From Bacteroidota bacterium (GTDB lineage: Bacteria; Bacteroidota; Bacteroidia; Chitinophagales; Chitinophagaceae): a stretch of 38,810 bases of DNA. The stretch is taken from the NCBI GenBank assembly GCA_013289015.1, contig JABDAV010000021.1, positions 1 through 38,810 of the forward strand, written 5' to 3'. Shown here piece by piece: positions 30,681 to 38,632 of the stretch. A program made the translations under genes and the position numbers. The notes under the pieces are model-generated. The model did no database searches. It had not been told where the DNA came from and saw only the letters and a list, made by a program, of their open reading frames with translations. The number at the start of each line of letters is the position of its first letter. The stretch's first letter is position 1.

Positions 30681-31895
30681 ATGGCAACTACCAGGCCGGT
30701 AATCAGCGGTGGTTTCAGTTTTGAAACACAGGAAGAAAAATTAGATATAAAACCACAAAGCGCCAAGCTCACCATTGGCATTCCCAAGGAAACAGTATTG
30801 CAGGAAAACCGCGTGGCTTTAATTCCCGAAGCAATAAATGTTTTGGTGAGCAATGGCCACCAGGTAATAGTAGAAACAAAAGCCGGTGAAGGCAGTAAAT
30901 ATTCCGATAATGATTTTAGTGAAGCAGGTGCACAAATTGCTTTGAAGAAAAAAGAAGTATACAAAGCGCCGATGCTTATTAAAAGTGCGCCGGTAATGGA
31001 AGATGATATGCAGTTTCTGCAAATGAATCAAACCATTATTTCTCCCATTCATCTTTCAATGTTGAAAAAAGAATTGCTTGAAAAGATGATGGAAAAAAAG
31101 ATAACAGCACTTGGTTTTGAAAATTTAAAAGATGATAGTGGTACTTACCCGATCGTGCGTTGCATGAGTGAAATTGCGGGCAGTGCAGCGATGCTTATTG
31201 CAGGACAATTTTTAGGCAGCAGGGAAAATGGTAAAGGTGTTTTGCTGGGCGGCATCAGTGGTATTCCGCCAACAAAAGTTATTATTATCGGCGCCGGCGT
31301 TGTTGGAGAATTTGCAACGCGTACCGCTTTGGCAATGGGTGCTTCGGTAAAAGTTTTTGATAACAATGTATATCGCTTAAAGCGTTTGCAAAATAACCTT
31401 GGCATGCGTGTGTGGACAAGTGTTATGGAACCACGTATCCTCGCAAAACAATTAAAGACATGTGAGGTTGCAGTTGGCGCATTAACCAATGAAGGTGGGA
31501 GAAGCCCGATTGTTGTTACAGAAGAAATGGTTGAAGCAATGCGTTCAGGAAGTGTTATTATTGACGTAAGTATTGACCGCGGCGGTTGTTTTGAAACAAG
31601 TGAAATAACAACACATGAACATCCAACATTTGTAAAACATGGTGTGATACATTATTGTGTTCCGAATATTCCAAGTGGTTATGCACGCACAGCAAGTCAT
31701 GCGATAAGCAATGTGCTTATGCCTTTGCTGTTGGATGCAGGTGATGCCGGTGGCATTGAAGAAATGATGTGGCATAATTTTAATTTGCGCAATGGTGTGT
31801 ATATGTATCACGGCCATCTGACCGATCTATACATCAGCCAGCGTTTTGATCTGAAGTTTACTGATCTGAATTTGCTTATAGCAAGCAAGCGATAG
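30681..31895 (+). CDS. ald: Alanine dehydrogenase
   Basis: NAD-dependent enzyme that interconverts L-alanine and pyruvate plus ammonium. The 404-residue protein has an N-terminal catalytic domain with GIPKETVLQENRVALIPEA (about 33-51) and a Rossmann domain with VIIIGAGVVGEFATRTALAMGA. IIDVSIDRGGCFETSE and the PNIPSGYARTASHAISN segment complete the family pattern. It is slightly longer than the usual 370 residues because of an N-terminal extension of about 30 residues rich in polar residues. It follows tsaE by 34 bases; the tandem hairpin array begins about 50 bases downstream. Confidence 0.93.
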   Translation: MATTRPVISGGFSFETQEEKLDIKPQSAKLTIGIPKETVLQENRVALIPEAINVLVSNGHQVIVETKAGEGSKYSDNDFSEAGAQIALKKKEVYKAPMLIKSAPVMEDDMQFLQMNQTIISPIHLSMLKKELLEKMMEKKITALGFENLKDDSGTYPIVRCMSEIAGSAAMLIAGQFLGSRENGKGVLLGGISGIPPTKVIIIGAGVVGEFATRTALAMGASVKVFDNNVYRLKRLQNNLGMRVWTSVMEPRILAKQLKTCEVAVGALTNEGGRSPIVVTEEMVEAMRSGSVIIDVSIDRGGCFETSEITTHEHPTFVKHGVIHYCVPNIPSGYARTASHAISNVLMPLLLDAGDAGGIEEMMWHNFNLRNGVYMYHGHLTDLYISQRFDLKFTDLNLLIASKR

Positions 31896-31946
31896 AGATA
31901 ATTATTCAACACCACTTCCTGGTTGGTTTGCTTTTGATTTTATTTA

Positions 31947-31965
31947 CCCTGCATGTAATGCAGGG
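31947..31965. repeat. Left boundary palindrome of the tandem array
   Basis: Perfect eight-base arms CCCTGCAT and ATGCAGGG enclose GTA. GGCTATTATTTTTTAA follows, so it may also terminate ald. The arm-GTA-arm form is repeated on the other side of the array. Confidence 0.75.
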
Positions 31966-33246
31966 GCTATTATTTTTTAATCCCTTCAGAATTTTGCGAT
32001 TAGGGAGGTAAAGTTTCCGGTAAGCTGAAAGGCTTAAATAATAACTGCGGATTATTATTTTTTAATCCCTTCAGGATTTTTGCGATTAGGAAGGTAAAGT
32101 TTCCGGTAAGCCTGAAAGGCTTAAATAATAACTTCGGATTATTATTTTTTAATTCCTGCAGGATTTTGCGATTAGGAAGGTAAAGTTTCCGGTAAGCCTG
32201 AAAGGCTTAAATAATAACTTCGGATTATTATTTTTTAACCCCTTCAGGATTTTGCGATTAGGAAGGTAAAGTTTCCGGTAAGCCTGAAAGGCTTAAATAA
32301 TAACTGCGGATTATTATTTTTTAACCCCTTCAGGATTTTTGCAATTAGGAAGGTAAAGTTTCCGATAAGCTGAAAGGCTTAAATAATAACTGCGGATTAT
32401 TATTTTTTAATTCCTTCAGGATTTTGCGATTAGGAAGGTAAGTTTCCGGCAAGCCTGAAAGGCTGAAATAATAACTACGGATTATTATTTTTTAATTCCT
32501 TCAGAATTTTGCGATTAGGAAGGTAAAGTTTCCGATAAGCTGAAAGGCTTAAATAATAACTGCGGATTATTATTTTTTAATTCCTTCAGGATTTTGCGAT
32601 TAGGAAGGTAAGTTTCCGGCAAGCCTGAAAGGCTGAAATAATAACTACGGATTATTATTTTTTAATTCCTTCAGAATTTTGCGATTAGGAAGGTAAAGTT
32701 TCCGATAAGCTGAAAGGCTTAAATAATAACTGCGGATTATTATTTTTTAATTCCTCCAGGATTTTGCGATTAGGAAGGTAAAGTTTCCGGTAAGCCTAAA
32801 AGGCTTAAATAATAACTTCGGATTATTATTTTTTAACCCCTTCAGGATTTTGCGATTAGGAAGGTAAAGTTTCCAGTAAGCCTGAAGGCTTAAATAATAA
32901 CTGCGGATTATTATTTTTTAACCCCTTCAAGATTTTTCAATTAGGAAGGTAAAGTTTCCGATAAGCCTGAAAGGCTTAAATAATAACTGCGGATTATTAT
33001 TTTTTAACCCCTTCAGGATTTTGCGATTAGGAAGGTAAGGTTTCCGGTAAGCTGAAAGGCTTAAATAATAACTGCGGATTATTATTTTTTAACCCCTTCA
33101 GAATTTTTGCGATTAGGAAGGTAAAGTTTCCGGTAAGCCTGAAAGGCTTAAATAATAACTGCGGATTATTATTTTTTAATTCCTTCAGAATTTTGCGATT
33201 AGGAAGGTAAAGTTTCCGGTAAGCCTGAAAGGCTTAAATAATAATA
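31966..33246. repeat. Tandem array of 15 hairpin-bearing units (85-87 bp each)
   Basis: Fifteen near-identical units begin at about 31964, 32049, 32136, 32222, 32308, 32394, 32479, 32564, 32649, 32734, 32820, 32905, 32991, 33076 and 33163. Each holds the core TTTTGCGATTAGGAAGGTAA, then a palindrome (typically TAAGCCT, GAA, AGGCTTA), then arms AAATAATAA and TTATTATTT joined by CTNCGGA, which gives a C(UNCG)G-capped hairpin with one bulged A. The unit then runs into TTTTTTAA. The period is not a multiple of three and all frames are interrupted, so it is not coding. Units 32394 and 32479 recur exactly as 32564 and 32649. A Y1 transposase gene lies 100 bases downstream, which suggests a REP-like array. 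Confidence 0.97.
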
Positions 33247-33248
33247 AC

Positions 33249-33265
33249 ACCGGATGTAATCCGGT
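33249..33265. repeat. Right boundary palindrome of the tandem array
   Basis: Arms ACCGGAT and ATCCGGT enclose GTA, the same arm-GTA-arm form as the left boundary with different arm sequence. Confidence 0.75.
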
Positions 33266-33287
33266 TAGAAGAAAATGAAAAGGTATC

Positions 33288-33306
33288 TAAACCCTGAAAG
33301 GGTTTA
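33288..33306. repeat. Palindrome just upstream of the Y1 transposase gene
   Basis: Eight-base arms TAAACCCT and AGGGTTTA enclose GAA. The CCT-GAA-AGG centre is shared with the array units (TAAGCCT, GAA, AGGCTTA). It lies 42 bases before the transposase ATG and is a candidate substrate or operator. Confidence 0.7.
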
Positions 33307-33348
33307 ATATTGTTAAGTTGAATTCCAAACCTAATCAATAAAACAACC

Positions 33349-33795
33349 ATGAGCACTTTTACACAAATTCTGTATCAAATTGTTTACTGTACAAAATACA
33401 GATCACCATCACTAAAGGAAGAAAATCGTACAGAATTGTATAAATACATTTGGGGTATTTTAAAAAATAAGCATTGCGTTTTATATCAGATTGGCGGTAT
33501 AGAAGATCACCTGCATATTGTAACACATCTGCACGCATCTGTTGCTTTGGCAGATTTAGTTAAAGACATAAAACTATCGAGTGCAGAATTTATAAAAAAC
33601 CAATATCTGTTTCCTGACTTTAATGGATGGCAGGAGGGATACGCAGCTTTTACTTATTCGATGAATGCAAAAGAAAATCTTATAAGCTATGTAAAAAACC
33701 AGGAAGATCATCATAGAAAGAAAACATTTACAGAAGAATTAAAAGGCCTGCTGCAGGAGCATAGAATCACGTTTGATGAAAAATATTTGCTGTGA
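33349..33795 (+). CDS. IS200-like Y1 (HUH) transposase, possibly REP-associated
   Basis: The 148-residue protein is a complete Y1 single-strand transposase. The HUH motif is in IEDHLHIVTH (H54, H56), and the nucleophile tyrosine is in ISYVKNQEDHH (Y114, with Q118 and H121/H122 as in IS200/IS605 TnpA). From family knowledge such enzymes nick and rejoin single-stranded DNA at sites set by short hairpins. There is no tnpB partner. A hairpin with a GAA loop lies just upstream and a 15-copy hairpin array further upstream, while no obvious right-end hairpin is seen in the 30 bases before the next gene. The context recalls RAYT enzymes of REP elements; alternatively it is a solo IS200-type insertion. 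Confidence 0.9.
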   Translation: MSTFTQILYQIVYCTKYRSPSLKEENRTELYKYIWGILKNKHCVLYQIGGIEDHLHIVTHLHASVALADLVKDIKLSSAEFIKNQYLFPDFNGWQEGYAAFTYSMNAKENLISYVKNQEDHHRKKTFTEELKGLLQEHRITFDEKYLL

Positions 33796-33825
33796 ATTTG
33801 TTGAATATGTGATTTACTTTCACCA

Positions 33826-34587
33826 TCAACCATCAAATCCGGGCCTTTTAAATAACATCGCTTTTGGAAATTCAATGTTTACAGCCTGCTGCAATTGCTG
33901 AAGCAATACAAGTGCATTTAAAATAATATCGGTTGATGCAGGCAACAATTCATACAATCTTACCCAGGCAGCCATGCTTTTCTCAACAGCCATTAAGGCA
34001 ATCCTGGCGCTGCCATCGCTGTCTTTCTGATAACCGTTTTCTTCTTCCCATTCTTCGCCTTCTGATTTGCCATGCAGGGCTCTTTGCAATTTGGCATCAA
34101 TAAAATAAACATACCACTGTATTATTTCATAACAATCACTCATGCCGGCAACTGTATGTATTAAATCTGCTTCCTCTATAATGCCAGGGTCAGGATGCTG
34201 TGTTAACGCTCTTGTTGTATCAACTAAATCTGAATCATTTTGTTTTAAAAATGGCAGGATCAGTTTTTGATATTGTTTACACAGCTTTGAAAGCAAATGT
34301 TTTTTAGCTGAAGTATCAATGAATGACTGGTGTTCGTGGTAAGCCTTTTCTTCTTCTTTATTCATGACGAGGTCAATTCCATATTTTCCTGCTGCTTCAT
34401 GTAACATCTCAATTGTTTTTTGAAAATAGGAAGAGATAGTTTCCCAAAAAGCTTTATTGTTTATATCAAGCTGTTCAGGTGAAAGTTTACCTGTGCTTTC
34501 ATAGTTCCTGCAATGACCGGTAAAGGTGCAGCGTTCGCACCAGCGGTCGCAATAATTATAAATACCCGGTATAAATTTTTGTTGCAT
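33826..34587 (-). CDS. Unrecognised protein with an N-terminal four-Cys cluster
   Basis: I prefer the ATG at 34587 (253 residues, start MQQKFIPGIYNYCDRWCERC); a GTG at 34614 would add nine residues. The N-terminus has CxxxCxxCxxxxxC (CDRWCERCTFTGHC), a likely metal or Fe-S site. I recall this CDRWCERC form in uncharacterised proteins from several phyla, with no known function. The rest is helical and acidic, with an EEADLIHTVAGMSDCYEIIQ segment and a KSEGEEWEEENGYQKDSDG insertion. It is divergent from the J-domain gene with a 66-base spacer that holds both promoters. Confidence 0.75.
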   Translation of the reverse strand: MQQKFIPGIYNYCDRWCERCTFTGHCRNYESTGKLSPEQLDINNKAFWETISSYFQKTIEMLHEAAGKYGIDLVMNKEEEKAYHEHQSFIDTSAKKHLLSKLCKQYQKLILPFLKQNDSDLVDTTRALTQHPDPGIIEEADLIHTVAGMSDCYEIIQWYVYFIDAKLQRALHGKSEGEEWEEENGYQKDSDGSARIALMAVEKSMAAWVRLYELLPASTDIILNALVLLQQLQQAVNIEFPKAMLFKRPGFDG

Positions 34588-34653
34588 GAATGCGGTTTCC
34601 TGTTTATTCAACACTGAAATTAATAATAATGATAACGCTTATTTTCGCCATTC

Positions 34654-35298
34654 ATGGCCGTCACGAAAGATTATTATAGAATACTCAATGTGAAATCATC
34701 TGCCACTACAGCCGGGATAAAAAATGCATACCGAAAAATTGCCATGGCTTATCATCCCGACCGCAATCCCGATGATGCATTGGCCGCAGCTGTATTCAGC
34801 GATGCTGCGGAAGCCTATAAAGTGCTTTCAGATAATGAATCAAGAAAGCGCTACAACTATGAACGTTATCTCACTGCAGAAGAAGAATACAAACGGCCGG
34901 TTGAAACAATTGATGCATTGATCTTACGTATTAAAAAACTGAATGAATATGTAAAACACACCGATTCTTTTCGTCTCAATAAAAATGCATTGTTATATAC
35001 CATAAAGCAGTTATTTCCCGATGATCTTACGCTGTTGCAGCAAACCAATCATGCATTGCTGCAGCAATTTCTTGAACTTGTAACCATTGCAGCTCAGTAT
35101 TTGTATTCGAATCAAACAAAACAGTTAAGCAGATTGTTAATGCCTTTTTATACCCGGCAGGAATGGCTGCAGTATAAATTGAGATCAATTATGCAGCAGC
35201 AGCAAAGACAGGAGCGGTGGGAAAAAAATAAAATAATTCTTGCCATAATTATTGCTGCAGTATTGTGCGCCCTTATTTTTCTTGTTTCAAAAACATAA
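34654..35298 (+). CDS. J-domain protein with a C-terminal membrane anchor
   Basis: The 214-residue protein has an N-terminal J-domain (5-70) with the HPD motif (H34-P35-D36 in MAYHPDRNPD) and the end SRKRYNYERYL. An HPD J-domain stimulates DnaK ATPase. There is no G/F region, zinc finger or client-binding domain, so it is not DnaJ itself. The middle is helical and Leu/Gln-rich. The last 23 residues (ILAIIIAAVLCALIFLVSKT) are one membrane helix, which makes it a tail-anchored J-protein that would recruit DnaK to the inner membrane. A possible -7 box (TATTTTCG) ends seven bases before the ATG. The next gene starts three bases after the stop. Confidence 0.85.
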   Translation: MAVTKDYYRILNVKSSATTAGIKNAYRKIAMAYHPDRNPDDALAAAVFSDAAEAYKVLSDNESRKRYNYERYLTAEEEYKRPVETIDALILRIKKLNEYVKHTDSFRLNKNALLYTIKQLFPDDLTLLQQTNHALLQQFLELVTIAAQYLYSNQTKQLSRLLMPFYTRQEWLQYKLRSIMQQQQRQERWEKNKIILAIIIAAVLCALIFLVSKT

Positions 35299-35301
35299 AG
35301 C

Positions 35302-36009
35302 TTGTATTGCACGTTTATCATCACACGTTATCCAAAATATCTCGGGCTGTTTGGATTTTTTTCAATGGCTTTATTCCGTATGTTTTTATACTTCAATAAA
35401 GACATAAAATTCTTTAAGCTGATGGGTAGCGGCAGGAACGGAACATTTGATATGCATCCTGATCTTAATCAATGGGCACTATTATTTACAACAGAAGAAA
35501 AGCAAATAAAAGCGCCTGCATTCTTTTATGCATACTGGAATTTTTTTCATTGTAATATCAAAGAATTTTTATTGCAGCCAATGGAAGGCCATGGCTTTTG
35601 GGACAATAAAAAAGTCTTCGGCGAACTGCCAAAGTATGCTGTTCATGAAGGTGCGGTTGCCGTATTAACGCGTGCAACAATAAGAATAAAGCGATTAAAA
35701 AATTTCTGGAGTAATGTTGAAAGTGTTGCATCAAAAATGCCATCGGCAAAAGGCTTGATTGTTTCTTATGGAATAGGAGAGATGCCCTGGATAAAACAAG
35801 CCACTCTCAGTGTTTGGGAAAATAAGAATGATATGAAGGACTTTGCATACAATATGCAACAGCATGTGAATGTTATTCAAAAAACAAGAAGTGAAGGTTG
35901 GTACAAAGAAGAAATGTTTGTGCGCTTTCGCATACTTGAAGTAAAAGGTTTTGCCGCAGACGTTGCAGCAAAAATACTTATCTTGCAACCTTCTTATGAA
36001 GAAGCATAA
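35302..36009 (+). CDS. Spheroidene monooxygenase (CrtA)-like protein
   Basis: The 235-residue product resembles the CrtA family. FFKLMGSGRNGTFDMHPD (about 37-54), then the family-like LTRATIRIKRLKNFW, YGIGEMPWIKQATLSVWEN and GWYKEEMFVRFRI segments are all in the expected order. CrtA inserts a keto group into acyclic carotenoids in phototrophs; homologues in non-phototrophs are poorly understood. No ATG precedes the conserved N-terminus, so the start is probably TTG at 35302, three bases after the J-domain stop. An ATG at 35365 would drop about 20 conserved residues. No other carotenoid gene is in the window, so the substrate is open. Confidence 0.75.
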   Translation: MYCTFIITRYPKYLGLFGFFSMALFRMFLYFNKDIKFFKLMGSGRNGTFDMHPDLNQWALLFTTEEKQIKAPAFFYAYWNFFHCNIKEFLLQPMEGHGFWDNKKVFGELPKYAVHEGAVAVLTRATIRIKRLKNFWSNVESVASKMPSAKGLIVSYGIGEMPWIKQATLSVWENKNDMKDFAYNMQQHVNVIQKTRSEGWYKEEMFVRFRILEVKGFAADVAAKILILQPSYEEA

Positions 36010-36103
36010 CCTACTTGCCATTTTTCTTAATCTTACCTAATACATGCAGCACAGCTGCCTTTATTTTTTACAGTTATTGCTTCATTAATCAAAAATTGTT
36101 TGT

Positions 36104-37621
36104 ATGCTTGATGCTAAAAAATATTATGTAGAATCTGAGATTGGAACACTTCGAAAATTAATTATTCATAGTCCTGATGGCGGTATCGGCAAAATAATTC
36201 CCGGTACTTTTTCTGATAATTTGTATGATGATATTGTTCATTTGAAAAGCATGCAGAAAGAATACAACCATTATGTAATGTTACTGCTGTATTTTCTTGA
36301 TCCTGAAAAAATAAAATACATACAGCAATGCCAGGAATCGCCTGAAGAAAGTGCAAAAGCAAATTGTTTTATTCCCGGTAAGAAGGAATATTTTAATTCT
36401 GATAAAGTGTTGGAAGTGCAGCACCTGCTTGAACAGATATTAAAAGATGACCGTGTAAAGCTGCGCCTTATTTCTGCTGTTTGTTCGTATGAAGAATCAA
36501 GCCATCAAACACAATTACAACTTGAAGCAATTGAGGACAATGCATTACTCGCCAAGATCCTCATCAGTGGTATATTACCAAAATCTGCGAGTGGTTTAAA
36601 AGAAGATCAATACATATTTCCACCGATCCCGAATTTTATTTTCACAAGAGATATTGGTATTATGATCAAAGATCATATCCTGCTCAGCCGCATGGCAACA
36701 ACGGCAAGAAAGCGCGAGTCGCTGATAACAAAATTTCTTGCCATGTATTTTTTGTTTAAAGAAGATGCTTCCAAAGTGATAGAAGTAATTGAAGACAGCG
36801 ACTTTTTTTTGTATGAAGAAATGGAACGCAAAGCGCGTTTTATAAGTATTGAAGGCGGCGATATCATGATGATACATCCGCACCATTTAATTGTTGGTTG
36901 CAGTGAGCGAACATCATCAAACGCTATCAATGAGATCATTCATACAATTTATTCAAATGAGCTGGGTATTGAAAAAATATCAGTAGTGAAGATCGCTAAG
37001 AACAGGGCGCAAATGCACATTGATACCATCTTCACACAGGTAAAACGCAATGTGTGGGTTTTATATGGGAGGTATTCTGAAAATATTATTGCAACAGAGA
37101 ACATGGTGAAGCAATCTTACCTGCGCAGGTTAATGCATCAGCCAGACCTGAGTGCTATTGAAGAACCGGAAGTGCTGCAGTTTTATAAACCTGCTAATAT
37201 GCCTTACCAACCCGACACTGATTACAGCGTATCTAAAAAAATTACAGGTATAGAAGACCTGTTGAAACAGGTAAGTATTGAAGATTATCATTGTAAACCG
37301 GAAGATGTAAAGATCATTTACAGCGGCGGTAATGAATTTCCTTATGATGACCGTGAACAGTGGACAGACTCCTGCAATGTTGTGGCATTAAAAGAAGGTG
37401 TTGTGATTGGTTACGACAGGAATGATTATACTGCCGCAAGCTTTCGCAAAGAAGGTTTTGATGTTATAACGACTGCTGAATTATTTAAAAAGTTTAATGA
37501 AGGCCTGGATCCGCAAAGCGTTACCGATACTTTGATATTATTACCTTCTGCAGAGTTGTCAAGGGCGCGTGGCGGCTCGCATTGCATGAGCATGCCGTTG
37601 TTGAGAGATAAACTTTTATAG
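36104..37621 (+). CDS. Arginine deiminase-family protein, extended form
   Basis: Should hydrolyse arginine to citrulline and ammonium. All active-site motifs of the guanidino-modifying superfamily are present: FTRDIG (180-185), EGGD (250-253), CSERT (266-270), MHIDT (304-308) and the nucleophile C494 in RGGSHCMSMPLLRD. At 505 residues it is about 90 longer than standard ArcA. The extra length lies mainly in 40-115 and 185-245, with the two segments rich in Lys, Glu and aromatic residues. The following gene is another family member (CtlX-like), separated by 96 bases of word-repeat spacer. No arcB, arcC or ArcD-type transporter gene is near, so a fermentative arginine pathway is not supported here. 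Confidence 0.85.
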   Translation: MLDAKKYYVESEIGTLRKLIIHSPDGGIGKIIPGTFSDNLYDDIVHLKSMQKEYNHYVMLLLYFLDPEKIKYIQQCQESPEESAKANCFIPGKKEYFNSDKVLEVQHLLEQILKDDRVKLRLISAVCSYEESSHQTQLQLEAIEDNALLAKILISGILPKSASGLKEDQYIFPPIPNFIFTRDIGIMIKDHILLSRMATTARKRESLITKFLAMYFLFKEDASKVIEVIEDSDFFLYEEMERKARFISIEGGDIMMIHPHHLIVGCSERTSSNAINEIIHTIYSNELGIEKISVVKIAKNRAQMHIDTIFTQVKRNVWVLYGRYSENIIATENMVKQSYLRRLMHQPDLSAIEEPEVLQFYKPANMPYQPDTDYSVSKKITGIEDLLKQVSIEDYHCKPEDVKIIYSGGNEFPYDDREQWTDSCNVVALKEGVVIGYDRNDYTAASFRKEGFDVITTAELFKKFNEGLDPQSVTDTLILLPSAELSRARGGSHCMSMPLLRDKLL

Positions 37622-37712
37622 TTCACATGTTCAAATGTTCACATGTTTAAATGTTGGAAGATTTTAAAAAACTGAACTATGTGAACTTGTGAACATTTAA
37701 ACTTTTAAACAT
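37622..37712. repeat. Inverted TTCAAATGTT/AACATTTAAA word spacer
   Basis: The left part repeats GTTCACATGTT and GTTTAAATGTT; the right part repeats GTGAACTTGTGAACATTT and TTTAAACATTT. They are imperfect reverse complements around an A-rich centre, and could fold into a long AT-rich hairpin between the two amidino-hydrolase genes. Confidence 0.6.
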
Positions 37713-37717
37713 TTCTT

Positions 37718-38632
37718 ATGCAAAACACAAGTACTGTTTTAATGATACGTCCTGTACATTTTGCGTACAATGCAGAAACTGCTGTGAATAATAAATTCCA
37801 GGTAGCAGGCAATGAAGAAGCGGCGCAAACAAAAGCATTGGAAGAGTTTGATGTGTTTGTTGAGAAACTAAGGAGCAATGATATTGATGTTACTGTTGTA
37901 AATGATACGCCCGAGCCGCATACACCCGATTCTGTCTTTCCAAACAACTGGATATCATTTCATGAAAATGGCGCCATTGTTTTGTATCCCATGTATGCGG
38001 CAAATCGCCGGGCAGAAAGAAAACAGCATGTGCTGGATACAATAGGTAATAAATTCAATATTGTAAACAGGATTGATCTGACCGGTTACGAAAACTCAAA
38101 TATTTTTTTGGAAGGCACCGGCAGCATGGTGCTTGACCGCGATAATAAGATCGCTTATGCCGGTGTATCTGAACGCACCAATATAAGAGTGTTGGAAGAT
38201 TGGTGCAATCAATTCGGTTATATATCCTGTTCGTTTAAAGCGACAGACGCCAACGGCGATGAAATATATCACACCAACGTGATGATGTGTGTAGCAGATA
38301 AATATGTTGTTATTTGCCTCGATTCAATTACTAACAACAGCGAACGCAAAAATGTTATTAATACGATTGCCAAAACTGGTAAAGAGATCATAACCATATC
38401 TGTTGAGCAGATGAACCGTTTTGCAGGCAACATGCTGCAACTGCAAAACAAAAAGGGCGAAAAAATAGTAGTTATGTCAGAACAGGCTTTCAAATCCTTA
38501 ACCTATGAAGAAATAAGTACGCTTGAAAAATACAATCGTATTGTGTCTACTGATCTTGATTCAATTGAGATGAATGGCGGTGGCAGCGCAAGATGTATGA
38601 TAGCAGAAATATTTCTCGATCAGATTATATAA
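37718..38632 (+). CDS. ctlX: CtlX-type citrulline/amidino hydrolase
   Basis: The 304-residue protein belongs to the arginine-deiminase-related CtlX family. PDSVFPNNW (70-78), LEGTGSMVLDR (131-141), the catalytic His in EIYHTNVMM (H185) and the nucleophile Cys in GGGSARCMIAEI (C293) are in the family order. CtlX is thought to act on citrulline or a related guanidino/ureido compound in the cytosol. With the preceding arginine deiminase it could form a two-step arginine to citrulline to further product route. This coupling is inferred from adjacency only. Confidence 0.88.
   Translation: MQNTSTVLMIRPVHFAYNAETAVNNKFQVAGNEEAAQTKALEEFDVFVEKLRSNDIDVTVVNDTPEPHTPDSVFPNNWISFHENGAIVLYPMYAANRRAERKQHVLDTIGNKFNIVNRIDLTGYENSNIFLEGTGSMVLDRDNKIAYAGVSERTNIRVLEDWCNQFGYISCSFKATDANGDEIYHTNVMMCVADKYVVICLDSITNNSERKNVINTIAKTGKEIITISVEQMNRFAGNMLQLQNKKGEKIVVMSEQAFKSLTYEEISTLEKYNRIVSTDLDSIEMNGGGSARCMIAEIFLDQII

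Noticed and set aside
31966-33246. CRISPR array
   Set aside because: Units are contiguous repeats of 85-87 bp without unique spacers, and no cas genes are near.
31966-33246. Repetitive protein-coding gene
   Set aside because: The period is not a multiple of three and varies by one or two bases; every frame is interrupted.
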